In this document: one piece after another, positions 56,015-64,000 of the stretch
How positions within the stretch are numbered: the stretch's first letter is position 1
How the letters are laid out: every line of letters begins with the position of its first letter
NCBI GenBank assembly: GCA_023957155.1
Contig: JAMLHK010000012.1
Coordinates: 1 to 64,000, forward strand
Source of the DNA: Chitinophagaceae bacterium
GTDB taxonomy: Bacteria > Bacteroidota > Bacteroidia > Chitinophagales > Chitinophagaceae
DNA: 64,000 bases
Direction of reading: 5' to 3'
The notes under the pieces: model-generated
Seen by the model: the letters and a program-made list of their open reading frames with translations, nothing else
The model's database searches: none
What the model was told of the DNA's origin: nothing
Translations under genes and position numbers: made by a program

Positions 56015-56623
56015 ATGAAGATAAAGAAGGTCCTTACGCTGTTTTTGGTTGTTTTTTTGTGTGACATGCTTGTTGCCTGTTGCGATTGCGGAGACCCCCA
56101 GCTTTTTAAATATACGCATACGGGCCTGGTGTTGATGCACCTCGATAATCATGGACGGTTACCGGTTATTACCGAGGATGACCCTGTTTTGAAGGAGGCG
56201 TATGGAATACGCATGCTGTTAAAGGCGGAAGCGGTTGCTTTTCAAAAACCTTCTTTTTCTTTTTTCATCTCCCGTTCCTATGCTTTTTCCTGCCGGTGTG
56301 AGGCTTCTATCCAGTATCTTCCCAAAGACAGCATTATCGGGTTTCGCATCATAACGATGAATGATTTTGATCCGCAGCACCCGGCAGAAACTGATATCAG
56401 TGATTATTTCAGGCTTTTATCCGGGCATGATTATAGCACCATCACTGATTTTCTCCACAGGAAAGCAGAGATATTTACTTATGATAATCCCAGGCAAATT
56501 GAGTTGGATGCCATGTTGGTACACCCTCCGGCTCAAAAGGGGGGCTACCGGTTCAGGGTTCAAATATATTTGTCGGATGGCCGTAAGTTCATAAAAGAAA
56601 CCTCCATCATAGAACTGATATAA
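56015..56623 (+). CDS. Hypothetical lipoprotein (DUF5034-like)
   Basis: 202 residues; a leader with cysteines at the end (LVACCDCGDP) suggests a lipidated cysteine. The mature part includes ISRSYAFSCRCEAS and IGFRIITMNDFDP, a pattern I associate with DUF5034 of Bacteroidota, but I could not check. No enzyme motif. The next gene begins directly after its stop, so the two are co-translated. Confidence 0.6.
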   Translation: MKIKKVLTLFLVVFLCDMLVACCDCGDPQLFKYTHTGLVLMHLDNHGRLPVITEDDPVLKEAYGIRMLLKAEAVAFQKPSFSFFISRSYAFSCRCEASIQYLPKDSIIGFRIITMNDFDPQHPAETDISDYFRLLSGHDYSTITDFLHRKAEIFTYDNPRQIELDAMLVHPPAQKGGYRFRVQIYLSDGRKFIKETSIIELI

Positions 56624-57424
56624 ATGAAAAACATCCTGCTTATCCTTACCTGCTTTTATGTTACCGGTGTAATCGCACAGCATAAGCCCTTACGAAAGCA
56701 ACGGCTTATTTTCAGTCATGGGGTCGGTTACACTTTTGCCCTGAATACCTTGTCTGTTGATCCGGTTATTGATCAGTTAGCAGATATTAATGGCAGTGGT
56801 GTTCTCCTGAATTTTTTTACGGTAAACTGGTTCATGAAAAATAATATCGGTCTTGAGCTGAGAATGCAGGGGCTGCCGGGTGATAATACACAGAATAGAA
56901 AAGAGGTATTAGAACGAATGATAGAGGATCATTTTGGAGATCAATATTATTATCAGCCTCAATATGGATTTGATCCGAATCAATCCGGTGGATCCCCCGG
57001 GTTTGCCGGTCTGTTGGGACTAACCTATAAGTTTGAGCGGGGCCGGTTTTCCTATATCCCTAAATTTTATATTGGCTACATGGATGTATCCGGGTCTTCC
57101 TCTTATAATAGTATACTCAAAGAAAAAAATACCAATACCATTTTAAGTGTACGTTACCAGGGAGATCCGGATTGGGAAAGTACGGCTGTGTTTGGACCGG
57201 CAGCCTCGGTAATGTACCGGTTTAACAGTATTCTGGGGATAAGGGCAAACGCTTCTTACCTGTGGCACAGGGCAGGCATTCATTACGAACGGGGAGTAAC
57301 CGATCTGGTAACAGATCATACGGAAGCGGTTCATTACACCAAGGAGAAGACCCTGCACCGTATTTGTATAGATTTAAGCATTGCTGTAGGATTTGGGAGA
57401 AGAGGGGAACTGGTAGGGATGTAG
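56624..57424 (+). CDS. Hypothetical outer-membrane beta-barrel-like protein
   Basis: 266 residues with a signal peptide (about 1-18, GVIA/Q). Alternating hydrophobic strands with many glycines and aromatics follow (LIFSHGVGYTFALN, GVLLNFFTVNWFM, FAGLLGLTYKFERG, FSYIPKFYIGYMDVSG, CIDLSIAVGFG), as expected for a barrel of about ten strands. It starts directly after the previous stop (ATG adjacent to TAA), so the two genes form one unit. Function unknown. Confidence 0.6.
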   Translation: MKNILLILTCFYVTGVIAQHKPLRKQRLIFSHGVGYTFALNTLSVDPVIDQLADINGSGVLLNFFTVNWFMKNNIGLELRMQGLPGDNTQNRKEVLERMIEDHFGDQYYYQPQYGFDPNQSGGSPGFAGLLGLTYKFERGRFSYIPKFYIGYMDVSGSSSYNSILKEKNTNTILSVRYQGDPDWESTAVFGPAASVMYRFNSILGIRANASYLWHRAGIHYERGVTDLVTDHTEAVHYTKEKTLHRICIDLSIAVGFGRRGELVGM

Positions 57425-57506
57425 GTATAAACGGATAACAGGAGGTGTGTTAAAAGGTGGAAAGCAGCGCCCGGATTAAAGCAACATGACCCTGAACCGG
57501 GGTTAC

Positions 57507-57704
57507 TTACGGTTTACCGATGAATCTTTCGTGTATCCAGTGCAGGCGGTATTTTATGGAAAGAATAAACGCTTTTGCAAATGGAAACCTTTTTGCATCG
57601 GAGGCCAGGGGTGAAAAGACGTATTTGTTGTTTTTTACTTCCTTCACATATTGCAACATTGCCCCTGTAGGTGTTTTCTTATATCGGTAGAGTACAAATT
57701 TCAT
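57507..57704 (-). CDS. Small hypothetical protein
   Basis: 65 residues, basic, with an ATG start and no overlap with other genes. The sequence MKFVLYRYKKTPTGAMLQYV and WIHERFIGKP reads like a real small protein: balanced composition and typical codons. No family recognised and no signal peptide. Confidence 0.5.
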   Translation of the reverse strand: MKFVLYRYKKTPTGAMLQYVKEVKNNKYVFSPLASDAKRFPFAKAFILSIKYRLHWIHERFIGKP

Positions 57705-57801
57705 GACGGGTTATAGGTGAAAACTTATAACGAAAGTATTCGTAAAGCCTAATTATGCCAATTTTTTTCGGTGAAAGAGCCTGTTTATAGCCTGAATGGT
57801 A

Positions 57802-60408
57802 CTATTTTATCAGATTTTTTATTTCATTCAGTTTAAGCAATGCCTCCACGGGAGTGAGGCGGTTGATGTCGAGGCTTTCCAGCAGCTCTCTTACTTTTTG
57901 AAAGGTTTCAGTATGAACGTCAAAAATGGATAGCTGTAGCTGAGGGGCTGAGAGTTGTTTTACGGAGTGGCTTATTGAACCGGCGTCATGATCTGAATGT
58001 TTTTCTTCCAATTGTTTTAAAATTGTATTTGCCCGGGCAATAAGATCGGGAGGCATACCGGCCATTTTAGCTACATGAATACCAAAACTATGCGTGCTGC
58101 CGCCGGGAGCCAGTTTCCGGAGAAAGATAATTTTGTTCCCCACTTCTTTATTTGTAATGTGATAATTTTTTACGCGTGGCAGCTTGTTTTCCAGCTCGTT
58201 CAGCTCGTGATAGTGTGTGGCAAATAGCGTTTTGGGTGCAAAAGGAGAGTTGTGCAGGAACTCTGCAATGCTCCAGGCAATGGAAATGCCATCATAGGTA
58301 GAAGTGCCTCTCCCGATCTCATCAAGTAATATCAGGCTGTCGGCCGAAATATTATTAATGATGCTGGCGGTTTCATTCATTTCTACCATAAAGGTAGACT
58401 CGCCCGCGCTCAGGTTGTCGGAGGCGCCTACCCGCGTAAAAATTTTATCTGTTACAGGAATCTGGGCATCGTCAGCAGGTACAAAGCTCCCCGTATGCGC
58501 CATCAGGGTAATAAGAGCTGTTTGCCTGAGTAGGGCGCTCTTACCACTCATATTGGGTCCGGTAAGGATGATGATTTGTTGATCTTCGGGGTCGAGAATA
58601 ATATCATTAGAGATATATTGTTCTCCCGCAGGCAGATTACGTTCTATTACCGGGTGCCGGCTTGCTTTTAATTCAAGTTTTTTGCCTTCATGTAATTTGG
58701 GCCGCTTGTATTTGAATTGCAGGGCATTATTGGCAAAGCATATCAGGCAGTCAGAGATGGCGAGAATATTGCCGTTTACCTGCATCGGGGCGATATAGTC
58801 CTGGAGTGCAGATAGCAGCGCGTCATACAGCTCCTGTTCAATCCGGAGAATCTGGTCCTCCGCGCCTGTGATCTTTTCTTCATAATGCTTCAGCTCAGGC
58901 GTAATATACCGTTCAGCATTAGTGAGCGTTTGCTTACGTATCCAGCTTTCCGGTACTTTGCTTTTGTGTGCATTCGTTACTTCTAAGTAATAGCCAAATA
59001 CATTATTATAGCCTACTTTGAGTGAAGTGATGCCTGTGGCCTGTATTTCTTTTTGCTGCAGCTCCAGTAAATATTCTTTTCCCCCGGTAGCTATGTTGCG
59101 TAGTTCATCCAGCTCCGGGTGAATACCGGAATTAATGATGTTTCCCTTGTTAGCCAGGGCAGGAGGATCATTAACGATCTCCCGGTTTATTTTTTCAGCG
59201 ATATCATCACAGGGATTAAGCGCGTCTGCCAGTCGTTTCAGGTAATCGTTGCTGCTGTTGCTGCAACTGTTTTTTATTTGGCTGATGTGCTGTAACCCCA
59301 GGGCAATTTGTTTAATTTCCCTGGGATTGATTTTCTTTAAAGGGATCTTGCTCACCAACCGTTCTACATCTCCGCATTGTTTAATATGCCGTGCAATACT
59401 GTTTCTGCGATCGGTCTCCACAATAAAGTATTCTACCAGGTTCAGCCTTTCATTGATCAGGCTGATATCTTTCAGGGGAAGTACGATCCATCGTTTCATC
59501 AGGCGGGCGCCCATGGGCGAGACCGTGTTATCCATTACTTTTTGCAAAGTCTGCCCGCTGTCCGGGCTGTTGCCTAATAATTCGAGGTTACGGATAGTAA
59601 AACGGTCCATCCATAAATGGTCGTCTTTATCTATCCTTTGTATAGAAGTGATATGCTGGAGATTGGGGTGTTCGGTGTCCTTTAGATAATGCAGCACTGC
59701 ACCGGCTGCCACAATGCCCAGGGGCATATTTTCAATGCCGAAGCCTTTGAGGGAATGGGTTCCGAAATGCTTTAATAAGCTTTCCGTGGCATACGCTTTG
59801 TCAAACAGCCAGTTTTCAAGCGCGTAGGTATAAAATTTAGATCCGAAAATTTCCTTAAACTGTTTCTGAAAGCTCCGCTGAAAAACGACTTCTGCCGGCT
59901 TGAGACTTTGTAGTAATTTATCTGCATATTCCGTAGTGCCTTCCGCTACAAAAAACTCTCCGGTAGAAATATCAAGAAAAGCCGTGCCGACATGATTATC
60001 CTCCGAATATATACCGGCTAAAAAGTTATTGCTGTTATGCTCCAGCAGCTTATCGTTGGTAGCAACCCCCGGTGTAACCATTTCGGTTACGCCGCGTTTT
60101 ACAATTCCTTTTGCCTGCTTCGGGTCTTCCAACTGATCGCAGATGGCTACCCGGTAGCCTGCTTTTACTAATTTGTGCAGATAGGTGTCTAAAGCATGGT
60201 GGGGGAACCCCGCCAGCTCCGATCCTGCGGCACCTCCGTTATTTCTTTTGGTTAATGTAATACCCAGTATCCTCGAAGTAATAATCGCATCTTCTCCAAA
60301 GGTTTCATAGAAATCGCCGACACGAAAAAAAAGTATAGCGTCCGGGTATTTTTGTTTGATAGCCCGGTGTTGTTGCATTAAGGGAGTATCTGAACTTGCT
60401 TTTGCCAT
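57802..60408 (-). CDS. mutS: DNA mismatch repair protein MutS
   Basis: 868 residues from the ATG at 60408, chosen because the family start AKASSDTPLMQQHRAIK follows it and a promoter box lies 10 bases upstream; an ATG 33 bases farther is not needed. The mismatch-recognition motif F33-Y-E35 is present, then connector, lever and clamp domains, and the ATPase with Walker A GPNMSGKS near 612-620, LDEIGRGTSTYDG and FATHYHELNELE. MutS binds mispairs and starts repair with MutL. mutL is not in this window. Confidence 0.97.
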   Translation of the reverse strand: MAKASSDTPLMQQHRAIKQKYPDAILFFRVGDFYETFGEDAIITSRILGITLTKRNNGGAAGSELAGFPHHALDTYLHKLVKAGYRVAICDQLEDPKQAKGIVKRGVTEMVTPGVATNDKLLEHNSNNFLAGIYSEDNHVGTAFLDISTGEFFVAEGTTEYADKLLQSLKPAEVVFQRSFQKQFKEIFGSKFYTYALENWLFDKAYATESLLKHFGTHSLKGFGIENMPLGIVAAGAVLHYLKDTEHPNLQHITSIQRIDKDDHLWMDRFTIRNLELLGNSPDSGQTLQKVMDNTVSPMGARLMKRWIVLPLKDISLINERLNLVEYFIVETDRRNSIARHIKQCGDVERLVSKIPLKKINPREIKQIALGLQHISQIKNSCSNSSNDYLKRLADALNPCDDIAEKINREIVNDPPALANKGNIINSGIHPELDELRNIATGGKEYLLELQQKEIQATGITSLKVGYNNVFGYYLEVTNAHKSKVPESWIRKQTLTNAERYITPELKHYEEKITGAEDQILRIEQELYDALLSALQDYIAPMQVNGNILAISDCLICFANNALQFKYKRPKLHEGKKLELKASRHPVIERNLPAGEQYISNDIILDPEDQQIIILTGPNMSGKSALLRQTALITLMAHTGSFVPADDAQIPVTDKIFTRVGASDNLSAGESTFMVEMNETASIINNISADSLILLDEIGRGTSTYDGISIAWSIAEFLHNSPFAPKTLFATHYHELNELENKLPRVKNYHITNKEVGNKIIFLRKLAPGGSTHSFGIHVAKMAGMPPDLIARANTILKQLEEKHSDHDAGSISHSVKQLSAPQLQLSIFDVHTETFQKVRELLESLDINRLTPVEALLKLNEIKNLIK

Positions 60409-60417
60409 ACAGGTGGG

Positions 60418-60446
60418 CAAAAATAAGGAACTGTAGGGCAAATCAA
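60418..60446 (-). promoter_or_regulatory. mutS promoter, -33 TTG and -7 TATTTTTG
   Basis: On the minus strand, TTG at 60446-60444 is followed 18 bases later by TATTTTTG (60425-60418), 9 bases before the mutS ATG. Spacing is near the Bacteroidota consensus, so this is the best-supported promoter in the window. The 5' leader would be very short. Confidence 0.55.
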
Positions 60447-60719
60447 TGCCTGAATGTTGAAATTCGGAGAGAGGTCTCAGGTTTCAGGTTGCAGGGGAGG
60501 GGAAAGGAGAAAGGTGTAGGGCTAAGGTGAGAAGGTGGAAAGAGGAGCGTGAGCGTTCTCACATTTCTCGTTTTACGATTGGGAGAGACAGGTTGTTGAT
60601 GTAGAATGTTATGCACGAAGCTCTAAGGACCAAATTGCAAGAACCAAACCTGTCCACCGTGGCGGATAAAATTCAAATCAGCAATCTCAAATCATATATT
60701 TCAAATCCCCAATCCCATC
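60447..60719. other. Intergenic region between mutS and the SpoU methyltransferase
   Basis: 273 bases without a gene. The first half is AG-rich and low in complexity. At 60673-60707 the heptamer TCAAATC occurs three times at exactly 14-base spacing (60673, 60687, 60701). Confidence 0.5.
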
Positions 60720-60727
60720 TATATTTG
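60720..60727 (+). promoter_or_regulatory. -7 box (TATATTTG) upstream of the SpoU gene
   Basis: Fits TAnnTTTG and ends only 4 bases before the ATG at 60732, so transcription would begin close to or at the start codon (a leaderless message). Confidence 0.45.
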
Positions 60728-60731
60728 CGCT

Positions 60732-61298
60732 ATGCGAAAATTAAGTATGGCTGAATTGAACCGTAAAACAGTACAGGAGTTCAGGCAGTCTGATAAGAAT
60801 CCCGTTGTGGTGGTACTTGATAATATACGCAGTATGCACAATGTAGGTAGTGTGTTTCGCACCGCGGATGCTTTCCTGGTGGAGTCTGTTTACCTGTGCG
60901 GGTATACCCCCCGGCCTCCGCACCGGGATATTCACAAAACGGCATTAGGCGCAACAGAAACCGTGCACTGGATATATTATGCTACCACTACGGACGCCGT
61001 ACAGGCATTAAAAAAAGAACAGTATGCCGTTTGGGCGGTAGAGCAGGCCGAAGGCAGCATAGTATTGGATGATATGAACTGGACCAAGCTGACGGAAAAT
61101 ACAGGTGCTGAAAAAATTGCAGTAATTTTTGGTAATGAGGTCACCGGGATAGATGAAAGCGTACTACCATTTTGTGACGGTTGCATTGAAATTCCCCAGT
61201 CGGGTATGAAACATTCTTTAAACATATCCGTTGCTGCAGGTATCGTGTTATATGAACTGGTAAGGCTGGCACGAATGCGTGAGTCCGGGCAAAAGTAA
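60732..61298 (+). CDS. SpoU-type (TrmH) RNA 2'-O-methyltransferase
   Basis: 188 residues, a SPOUT fold without the N-terminal RNA-binding domain of larger TrmH/RlmB proteins. Motif 1 LDNIRSMHNVGSVFRTADAF, motif 2 IFGNEVTGIDESVL and motif 3 IPQSGMKHSLNISVAAGIVL are all intact (arginine, glutamate and asparagine of the active site). It methylates a ribose 2'-OH in tRNA or rRNA with SAM; the target nucleotide is not determinable. A promoter box directly before the ATG suggests a leaderless message. Confidence 0.93.
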   Translation: MRKLSMAELNRKTVQEFRQSDKNPVVVVLDNIRSMHNVGSVFRTADAFLVESVYLCGYTPRPPHRDIHKTALGATETVHWIYYATTTDAVQALKKEQYAVWAVEQAEGSIVLDDMNWTKLTENTGAEKIAVIFGNEVTGIDESVLPFCDGCIEIPQSGMKHSLNISVAAGIVLYELVRLARMRESGQK

Positions 61299-61391
61299 AA
61301 TGGAAAAAATTCCGGATGCGGTTGATATCGGTACATTACATATATTTATAAGTCCGTAATAGAATTGCGGGCACGTTAAACATTCCATGGT

Positions 61392-62567
61392 ATGACCAAC
61401 CACCCTTCCCTTAAAAGACCTCTTATCACTGCCGGGTTATATACCGTTATATTAACCTTGTTTTTTTTGTTCTTTTCCCGGGAGCGGAATACCGTGCAAG
61501 ACCTCTGTATTGCCTTACCCTATTTCATGGTATTGTATTTTATGTTGTTTTCCCTGGGGAAGCCGGTGATATCAGACCCACTGGGAAAAAGTATGCGGGC
61601 AGATGTACGCCTGTTATTTCTTTTTCCGCTGCTGCTGGCGGTATTGTATTTTAGCTATGTAGCATTCCATAAACAAAACCCGTTCCAGGGAGTGTTGTTC
61701 CTGGTACCTTATCTCCTGCTTTTTCCGGTACTGGCATTTGCTTCAGGGAGTAATACCCGGTTGGGCTGGTTTGATTTTACCGTTTTTGTGCTTTTCTTTT
61801 TCCCCGTAACACTTATAGATCCCAGTCCATCGGGTAATCTTCCGGTTAATGGCGGAGGCTTTGATTCCATTTATCGTATAGCCGTTATGCTCACGGCGGT
61901 TTTTGCTTTTGTTACGGTAAGGGGCATACGTGATGTAGGTTTCTACCCTGTTTTTAAATGGAAATACCTGTTTACCGTATTGTGGGTATGGCTGGTTTTT
62001 TATGTGGTTGTATTTATCATTGGCTGGTCGGTTAATTTTATTAAGCTCAGGGGAGAAGATACCGTCCGGGTTTTTATTACGGCTAAGGTTGTTAAGACCT
62101 TACTGTCTGTGTTCTTACATACGGCCCTTTTTGAAGAGCTGGTTTTTCGTGGGCTGTTGCAGAATATGCTGGCTAAGCGTATTGAACAGTCGGGTTCATG
62201 GAAAATATTCTGGAAGTGGGGAATGGTGATCCTGGTGGTGTTTTCATTGCTGACAGGATATGCATTAAAAGGAAATATGCAGTGGTTTCCGGCAATGGTT
62301 ACCCTTTTGTTGTTTGCCGCAGCGTACGGGCTGGAACGAAAAGGCCGGGGCAGGGCCGGGGCTTATACATCGCTGGCTGTTACCAGTGTGATTTTTGGAT
62401 TGGTACATGCCCATTCGGGGTCTATTATTTTTGTTGGACTTGCTGCTGTTGGCGGCTGGGCTTACGGGTATGTGTATAAAAAAACGGAAAATGTATTTTA
62501 TGCGGCATTGCTTCATGCCCTGGTCAATACTACACCTTTAATATTTGGACTTGAACTGGCAAAATAA
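61392..62567 (+). CDS. CPBP family intramembrane glutamic endopeptidase
   Basis: 391 residues with nine to eleven hydrophobic segments. The CPBP (Abi/CAAX) motifs lie in the last third: FEELVFRGLLQNML (EExxxR, about 240-253), FGLVHAHSG (about 336-344) and the final HALVNTTP. These membrane proteases resemble Rce1; bacterial substrates are mostly unknown. The N-terminal half is an extra membrane region of unknown use. The start ATG at 61392 opens a clean hydrophobic segment after a short polar stretch. Confidence 0.88.
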   Translation: MTNHPSLKRPLITAGLYTVILTLFFLFFSRERNTVQDLCIALPYFMVLYFMLFSLGKPVISDPLGKSMRADVRLLFLFPLLLAVLYFSYVAFHKQNPFQGVLFLVPYLLLFPVLAFASGSNTRLGWFDFTVFVLFFFPVTLIDPSPSGNLPVNGGGFDSIYRIAVMLTAVFAFVTVRGIRDVGFYPVFKWKYLFTVLWVWLVFYVVVFIIGWSVNFIKLRGEDTVRVFITAKVVKTLLSVFLHTALFEELVFRGLLQNMLAKRIEQSGSWKIFWKWGMVILVVFSLLTGYALKGNMQWFPAMVTLLLFAAAYGLERKGRGRAGAYTSLAVTSVIFGLVHAHSGSIIFVGLAAVGGWAYGYVYKKTENVFYAALLHALVNTTPLIFGLELAK

Positions 62568-62602
62568 AGCTCCCGGTATCCGGGTGGCAAATCCCCGGTG
62601 TG

Positions 62603-63664
62603 CTATTCTTTTCGCCTAAAACGAACCGTTCCGCTTGATTTTTCTGTTGACGTGATATATACTTCATGGCGTTTACCCCCAACGGTTACGATCATGAGCG
62701 CTGTATTGGGAGGTATGGCGCCCAGGTTATCGGCATACATGACTAACTCATTCTCTTCCCGGGTCGTATCAAGCTGAAGGGTCAGGGAGAGCGGTTTGTC
62801 GGTTAGCCGTTGACGTGATAAGAGCAATTTATTATTAAAAAAAACGGAGATGGTATCGCCATCAATTTCACCGTTGTCGTAAAAATCTATCTTAAATTCT
62901 TTATCTGCCGGTACTTCTATTGTCTTTAATATGTTTTTGCTTCTTTTAACGTAACCCGGGAGGGCAGGGGTATAGATATCAGGTAAGCCCGACCGGTTAC
63001 TGTCACCTACTTTTTGCGGCTTGCCGGGTATAGTGGCCATTTTGTCGGCAGTTGCGGGTGTTGATTTTTCAGGCTCCTGTTTTACCGCAGGTGGGGCGGG
63101 TTTCCGGTTAGCCGGCGGGGAGGTACGGGGGCGCTGGGTAAGATTTTGTTGGGGAAGGGTTCTTGTTTTTGCCACAGGCGGATTTGCCGGCGAAGAAGAT
63201 TTCTTTGGGATAGTCCGGGACAGGGTTTTTCTTTCCAGCTCGGTACTGCCTGCCCCGCAGTCGCCGGACCGGTAGCCTCTCCATCTCCCTACTAATTTTT
63301 CCGTATTGCCCTGTTTTAGATAAGTAAGAATATGCGTTTGCAGGCAGTCGCTCCAGGTGGGGGGTGTATTCCCTTTTATCCGTTCTTCTTCGTTTACGAT
63401 GATAGATTTACTGCCGGGATCATAACTCCCTTCTAACCTGCAGATCACATAGTACCTTTTTTCCGGGTAATTAAAATACGAATACGAATAGCCGGTAACT
63501 TTTTCGTTTTGAATGAACAGCTCCAGCACATATTCGGTATCGCCTTCACCGCTAACGATATTGTTCGTAGCCGAATTGAACGTGCCGCTCCATTGACCAT
63601 CCAGTTTCTGACTAAAACCGGGGCAGCTTATCAGTAAGAATATCAGCAAAAACCAGCCTTTCAT
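62603..63664 (-). CDS. Hypothetical secreted protein with a proline-rich linker
   Basis: 353 residues from the ATG at 63664; the TTG at 63673 adds only two residues. Signal peptide cut near residue 19 (GFS/Q). The N-terminal half (about 22-130) has two similar-sized beta-like blocks (LDGQWSGTFNSATN and ...LVGRWRGYRSGD). A proline-, alanine- and threonine-rich linker (about 150-215) leads to a C-terminal beta-sandwich (about 240-353) with KIDFYDNGEIDGDTISVFFN. I recognise no family. A promoter box on the minus strand precedes it. Confidence 0.65.
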   Translation of the reverse strand: MKGWFLLIFLLISCPGFSQKLDGQWSGTFNSATNNIVSGEGDTEYVLELFIQNEKVTGYSYSYFNYPEKRYYVICRLEGSYDPGSKSIIVNEEERIKGNTPPTWSDCLQTHILTYLKQGNTEKLVGRWRGYRSGDCGAGSTELERKTLSRTIPKKSSSPANPPVAKTRTLPQQNLTQRPRTSPPANRKPAPPAVKQEPEKSTPATADKMATIPGKPQKVGDSNRSGLPDIYTPALPGYVKRSKNILKTIEVPADKEFKIDFYDNGEIDGDTISVFFNNKLLLSRQRLTDKPLSLTLQLDTTREENELVMYADNLGAIPPNTALMIVTVGGKRHEVYITSTEKSSGTVRFRRKE

Positions 63665-63686
63665 TACATACAATACTTTTATTCAG

Positions 63687-63694
63687 CAAAATTA
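63687..63694 (-). promoter_or_regulatory. -7 box (TAATTTTG) upstream of the hypothetical gene
   Basis: Fits TAnnTTTG on the minus strand, 22 bases before the ATG at 63664. Confidence 0.45.
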
Positions 63695-63749
63695 CCCCCA
63701 ATACTAAGGAAATACTCCCGTGAAATGAAATGATACGCCAATAGTTCGT

Positions 63750-63757
63750 TAAATTTG
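63750..63757 (+). promoter_or_regulatory. -7 box (TAAATTTG) upstream of thrS
   Basis: Fits TAnnTTTG, 31 bases before the ATG at 63789. Confidence 0.45.
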
Positions 63758-63774
63758 CACTCTTTTTCAGGAAC

Positions 63775-63780
63775 AGGAGG
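63775..63780 (+). promoter_or_regulatory. Strong Shine-Dalgarno site of thrS
   Basis: AGGAGG with an 8-base spacer to the ATG. A full-strength site is unusual here; most other starts in the window have none. Confidence 0.7.
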
Positions 63781-63788
63781 CATTATAT

Positions 63789-64000
63789 ATGATCAAAATA
63801 ACTTTTCCGGATGGTGCAGTACGTGAATATCAGCCTGGTACTACCGCATTAGACATCGCAAAAACGATCAGTGAAGGATTGGCGAAGAAGGTACTGGCTG
63901 CTAAAGTTAACGGACAGGTATGGGATGCCGTTCGCCCTATATACAGCGATAGTACATTACAATTGTTAACCTGGAATGAGGCAGAGGGTAAATCAACGTT
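63789..64000 (+). CDS. thrS: Threonine--tRNA ligase, N-terminal part
   Basis: The first 70 codons, cut by the window end. The sequence IKITFPDGAVREYQPGTTAL, then IAKTISEGLAKKVLAAKVNG and DAVRPIYSDSTLQLLT is the TGS domain that starts threonyl-tRNA synthetase. The enzyme charges tRNA-Thr and the following domain edits mischarged serine. A -7 box and a strong Shine-Dalgarno site precede the ATG. Confidence 0.93.
   Translation, partial: MIKITFPDGAVREYQPGTTALDIAKTISEGLAKKVLAAKVNGQVWDAVRPIYSDSTLQLLTWNEAEGKST

Noticed and set aside
1-64000. CRISPR arrays, phage or plasmid genes, riboswitches
   Set aside because: I saw no regular direct repeats with spacers, no phage structural or integrase genes, no replication genes, and no recognisable riboswitch core.

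Overview
The window comes from a member of the Bacteroidota, most likely a Chitinophagaceae-type bacterium. Evidence: a cell-surface protein ending in a gliding-motility-associated (type IX secretion, type B) C-terminal domain, several TAnnTTTG promoter boxes, an almost general lack of Shine-Dalgarno sites, Bacteroidota lipoboxes, PepSY-like and DUF6259-like proteins, and the acyl-CoA reductase/dicluster ferredoxin pair. Most of it is ordinary chromosome; mobile or decayed DNA sits in a few places.

Layout. 1-40 is the outer end of an IS481-type element whose body lies beyond the left edge. 164-3499 carries an ECF sigma factor with a small membrane protein, a CDP-alcohol phosphatidyltransferase and a secreted GH32 enzyme. 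At 3794-7269 a thioredoxin-fold gene is followed by a nucleosidase gene split and partly deleted around a type II restriction-modification pair (4456-6959). A tRNA-Leu(GAG) with terminator follows. 7626-16982 holds a secreted DUF6259-like putative glycosidase, an orphan oligopeptide-binding lipoprotein, an M1 peptidase - GT87 membrane glycosyltransferase - flavoprotein operon, and an NlpC/P60 lipoprotein. 17121-30806 is core-like: an SGNH hydrolase, tex, smc, an HtrA protease, divergent acyl-CoA reductase and ferredoxin, and ddl-PASTA-rhodanese. 31370-36241 has a nucleotide-sugar dehydratase and the T9SS-sorted surface protein.

36529-42300 is an AT-rich accessory stretch: an UPF0175/PIN toxin-antitoxin pair whose toxin carries a frameshift and an IS481-family insertion (37180-38467, 7-bp target duplication), a frameshifted antitoxin-like gene, a HEPN-like protein, small hypothetical genes and a TPR fragment. 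42313-48438 returns to housekeeping: purL, a TPR lipoprotein, aminopeptidase P, pssA, purS and rsmI. 48378-57704 has lipoproteins, a PepSY-like protein, a second M1 peptidase, an NfeD/stomatin pair, a ChbG/YdjC-type deacetylase and envelope proteins of unknown function. 57802-64000 has mutS, a SpoU-type RNA methyltransferase, a CPBP protease, a hypothetical secreted protein and the first 70 codons of thrS.

How it works together: many products act on the envelope (lipoproteins, peptidases, glycan enzymes, Ddl, PssA). PurL and PurS are two subunits of one enzyme. The clearest history is genomic: an R-M system replaced the middle of a nucleosidase gene, and an IS removed the last six codons of a PIN toxin; rejoining the sequence across the IS restores them in frame.
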